DNA from: Verrucomicrobiota bacterium | GTDB taxonomy: Bacteria; Verrucomicrobiota; Verrucomicrobiia; Chthoniobacterales; UBA10450 | DNA: 9,723 nt | Assembly (NCBI GenBank): GCA_003218815.1 | Contig: QHON01000057.1 | Span: 1-9,723, forward strand | Direction of reading: 5' to 3' | Shown: positions 7,535-9,723 of the stretch, in pieces | Layout of the letters: every line of letters starts with the position of its first letter | Position numbering within the stretch: the stretch's first letter is position 1 | The notes under the pieces: model-generated | Databases searched by the model: none | What the model was told of the DNA's origin: nothing | Seen by the model: only the letters and a program-made list of their open reading frames with translations | Translations under genes and position numbers: made by a program

Positions 7535-9723
7535 CTACTTTGGCGCGAGCGAGGCGACGATCTTATCAAAGCGCGGGTCGCCGCGCAGCGGGTCCCAAAT
7601 CGGATCGAGACGCAGTTGGCCGTAACTTAAATAACTTGGAAGTTTCGCTGCCTTCTCCAATCGTTTGAACGCGCGATCCTTGTCGCCCGTCCACGCATAA
7701 ATTAGGGCGAGATACTTGATCAACTGCGGGCCTTCGATGGAATTTTTACTGACTGGCATCAACTCGACGGCCCGCCGGCCCTCACGAATGGCGTCCTCCT
7801 TATTTCCGAGCGCAGAATCAACAACACCGAGCGCGGAGAGCGCCTCTGCGTAATCGGGTTGGTCGTGGACGATTTTTTCGAGTTCTGTTCGCGCCCTGGT
7901 GAACGCGTCGCGCGCTGCCTGTTGGTCGCCGCGCATGCGGGCAGCCAGACCCTCGCACCAGGCATTGGGAAATGGAATAGATGCCTCGAAGCATCCGCCC
8001 GGAGGCATGGCGGCCAGTGCCCGCTGAGCCGCGGCGGCATCGCGCTCATACAAGGCAAGTGGCAGGCATTCCCCCGCAACAACAGGCGCCGCGTTCGGAT
8101 TTTCGCTGAGGATGGTCTCAGTGATGGTGTGCATAGGTTTTGTATTCGCCTTCCACCTCAGGGCGAGTCTAGCGCGCAGCGTCCGAAGCGTTACGTCGTT
8201 CGGGACAATTGTAAGCGCACGGTCCAGAACGGCGGCCGCGTCGGCGTAGCGGCGAAGATTTTCGTAACTCAGAGACAGTTGCTGGAGGATCGCCGCATTG
8301 CGCGGATCCAGTTGCGATGCGTGTTCAAAGTTCCGCGTAGAATCCTCCCAACGTCCCTGTCGTCGATCGATATAAGCGGCGAAAAGGAAAGCTTCTGAGC
8401 TATTAGGCAAGGCCTGTTGGGCCAAGGTTAGTTCCTGGCGTGCATGATCGTAATCGAGGTATCCCAAGTAGAGATGTTTCGCCAGCGCAAGATGCGTCTC
8501 GCCGCCGTCTGGACGCAATCGGCGCAGCGATTGAATCGCCGCATCGGCCAACGCCAGCCGTGCAGGCGTGTGGTCGGAACCGATCTGATAGATTAGGTCG
8601 TGAGCGCTCGCCAGTTCGTAATAGGCAAGGAAAAACGACGGATCACGCTTCACTGCTTCGTCCAGCAGTCGTACAGCTTCGAAAAGATCTTTGTACATCT
8701 CACTTAAGAGAGAGTTAGCGATCAGGGTCTTGGCGTGCGCGTAGATATTGAATGCCGCGACGTCGCTGGTGGGTGCTCTCTCGATTTCCGCTTTTTCGCT
8801 CGGAGAGATTTTGGCTTGAAGTTGTGCCACGATCTTGCCGGCCACCTCGCTTTCGATTGCAAATACGTCCGCGATATCGCGATCGTACCGCTCGGCCCAA
8901 AGGTGGCTGTCGGTCCGCGCATCAATCAACTGAGCATTGACGCGCACTCGGCCGCCAGCACGTTGCACGCTGCCTTCCAGCACGTGCGCTACGCCAAGCG
9001 CCTTGGCGATCTCGAGCAGATTACGCTCTGCGCCGACTTTGTACTGCATTGTCGACGTGCGGCTGATTACTTTCAGATCCGCCACCTTGGCCAGGCCGGT
9101 GAGGATTTCATCCTGCACGCCGTCTGCGAAGAAAGCGTTCTCTTTCTCATCGCTCAAATTCTCGAAGGGAAGAACGGCGATGCTCTTCTCGGGAATAGGA
9201 GCTACCGCGCTACTAACTGTTGCCCCGGGAGCGGCCACTGCGGCCGATGACCGTGACCTTGGATGGAAAAAAATCAACGAACTGACAACCAGCGCGATTG
9301 TCGACACAAGCAAAGCAACTATCAGCACGAACTTAGGCGAACGCGGAGCACTAATCGGACGAACCGCGCCAGGCGCCTGTTTCCATCTTCTTCGCTTGAG
9401 CTTCTCGGGCACCTGCGGATTGCCGACATCATCTGTGTAGAGGTTAAACAGGTGTAGGCGGAGCCCGTGCTTCACTTCCCACTCGCCCAGATCACGCAAG
9501 TACAGCTGCCAATGCCGGTATTGGGCCAAGTCTTCTGCCACATGACCGGACACAAGAATATGCCTGGCATCGCCGCAATCGAGCACCCGTTGGGCGACGT
9601 TAATTCCTGCCCCTGCGATGTTCGTTTTATCGTTGACATCCCTGACTGAATTGACCGGGCCGCTGTGAACGCCCATCCGCAACTGGATGTGCGGATGATC
9701 TTGCAAAGTTCTGCTGATCTCGA
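7535..9723 (-). CDS. Cyclase-like/TM/FlgO-TolB-N-like/TPR protein, copy C, 5' end beyond window
   Basis: This is the third paralogue, intact over about 728 codons and open through the right edge. By alignment with copy A, about 88 N-terminal residues, including both metal motifs, lie outside the window; the start is expected roughly 260 bp beyond it. Visible in order are EISRTLQDHPHIQLRMGVHS and AGAGINVAQR (transition-state Asn and Arg kept). The TM helix KFVLIVALLVSTIALVVSSL follows, then SIAVLPFENLSDEKENAFFA with a FlgO/TolB-N-like domain, TPR-like repeats (for example NFEHASQLDPRNAAILQQL), and the tail DPRFDKIVASLAPK. In the FlgO-like and TPR parts it is much closer to copy B than to copy A. 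The TTG at 9706 is an internal leucine (L94 of copy A), not a start. The stop is TAG at 7535-7537. Confidence 0.9.
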   Translation of the reverse strand, partial: EISRTLQDHPHIQLRMGVHSGPVNSVRDVNDKTNIAGAGINVAQRVLDCGDARHILVSGHVAEDLAQYRHWQLYLRDLGEWEVKHGLRLHLFNLYTDDVGNPQVPEKLKRRRWKQAPGAVRPISAPRSPKFVLIVALLVSTIALVVSSLIFFHPRSRSSAAVAAPGATVSSAVAPIPEKSIAVLPFENLSDEKENAFFADGVQDEILTGLAKVADLKVISRTSTMQYKVGAERNLLEIAKALGVAHVLEGSVQRAGGRVRVNAQLIDARTDSHLWAERYDRDIADVFAIESEVAGKIVAQLQAKISPSEKAEIERAPTSDVAAFNIYAHAKTLIANSLLSEMYKDLFEAVRLLDEAVKRDPSFFLAYYELASAHDLIYQIGSDHTPARLALADAAIQSLRRLRPDGGETHLALAKHLYLGYLDYDHARQELTLAQQALPNSSEAFLFAAYIDRRQGRWEDSTRNFEHASQLDPRNAAILQQLSLSYENLRRYADAAAVLDRALTIVPNDVTLRTLRARLALRWKANTKPMHTITETILSENPNAAPVVAGECLPLALYERDAAAAQRALAAMPPGGCFEASIPFPNAWCEGLAARMRGDQQAARDAFTRARTELEKIVHDQPDYAEALSALGVVDSALGNKEDAIREGRRAVELMPVSKNSIEGPQLIKYLALIYAWTGDKDRAFKRLEKAAKLPSYLSYGQLRLDPIWDPLRGDPRFDKIVASLAPK

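Larger units (their letters stand above)
2410..9723 (-). repeat. Tandem array of three paralogous genes
   Basis: Three head-to-tail units of about 2.5 kb have stops at 2410, 4948 and 7535; the two visible starts are 2500 bp apart. Similarity is strongest in the cyclase/TM part and in the last ~25 codons, and weakest in the TPR middle. The array probably arose by tandem duplication followed by divergence or recombination. It could continue to the right, since copy C runs off the edge. Confidence 0.85.

Noticed and set aside
7859..9250. Long plus-strand open frames (7859-8398 and 8735-9250) opposite copy C
   Set aside because: They lie antisense to a well-conserved coding frame, have no recognisable motif, and similar antisense frames occur opposite copies A and B as a by-product of codon composition.
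9704..9706. TTG at 9706 as the start of copy C
   Set aside because: The frame is open to the window edge and codes for EISRT just before it, matching the interior of copies A and B.
1..9723. CRISPR array, tRNA, rRNA, transposase or phage gene
   Set aside because: No short regularly spaced direct repeats, no tRNA-like cloverleaf or rRNA sequence, and no transposase or integrase motif were seen. The only large repeats are the three paralogous genes.

Overview
The window looks like a piece of a moderately GC-rich bacterial chromosome. My best guess is a soil bacterium of the Verrucomicrobiota (Chthoniobacterales-like) or a neighbouring phylum. This is inferred from the style of the large cyclase/TPR proteins and was not tested by any search. 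No tRNA, rRNA, CRISPR array, insertion sequence or phage gene is visible.

Left part (1-2314, + strand): a tight three-gene run, probably one operon. It holds the 3' part of lipB (octanoyltransferase of lipoate synthesis), then after 14 bp a metallo-beta-lactamase-fold hydrolase with an unusual N-terminal helix-turn-helix-like segment. After a further 7 bp comes a 3-hydroxyisobutyrate/6-phosphogluconate-dehydrogenase-like NAD(P) oxidoreductase. This last gene is broken: its Rossmann part and its C-terminal part lie in different frames, and a short stretch between them is missing.

Right part (2410-9723, - strand, converging on the first operon): a head-to-tail array of three paralogous genes, in transcription order C (7535 to beyond the right edge), B (4948-7372) and A (2410-4872). 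Each encodes an N-terminal class III adenylate/guanylate-cyclase-like domain, one transmembrane helix, a FlgO/TolB-N-like domain that begins SIAVLPFEN, a long TPR region, and a nearly invariant C-terminal tail ending KIVASLAPK. The cyclase domain and the tail are highly similar in all three, while the TPR middle has diverged strongly, most of all in A. B carries an apparent 23-nt deletion that shifts the frame inside the cyclase domain, so it is probably a pseudogene or makes only a truncated product. A and B share a conserved ~67-bp leader just upstream of a GTG start; the start region of C lies outside the window.

The predicted arrangement is a cytosolic cyclase-like domain tethered by one helix to an extracytoplasmic repeat domain. 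That would suit a set of sensors with one kind of output and different inputs. Whether the domain is catalytic is open: both metal-binding aspartates and the transition-state Asn/Arg pair are present, but the two residues that normally recognise the purine base are replaced.
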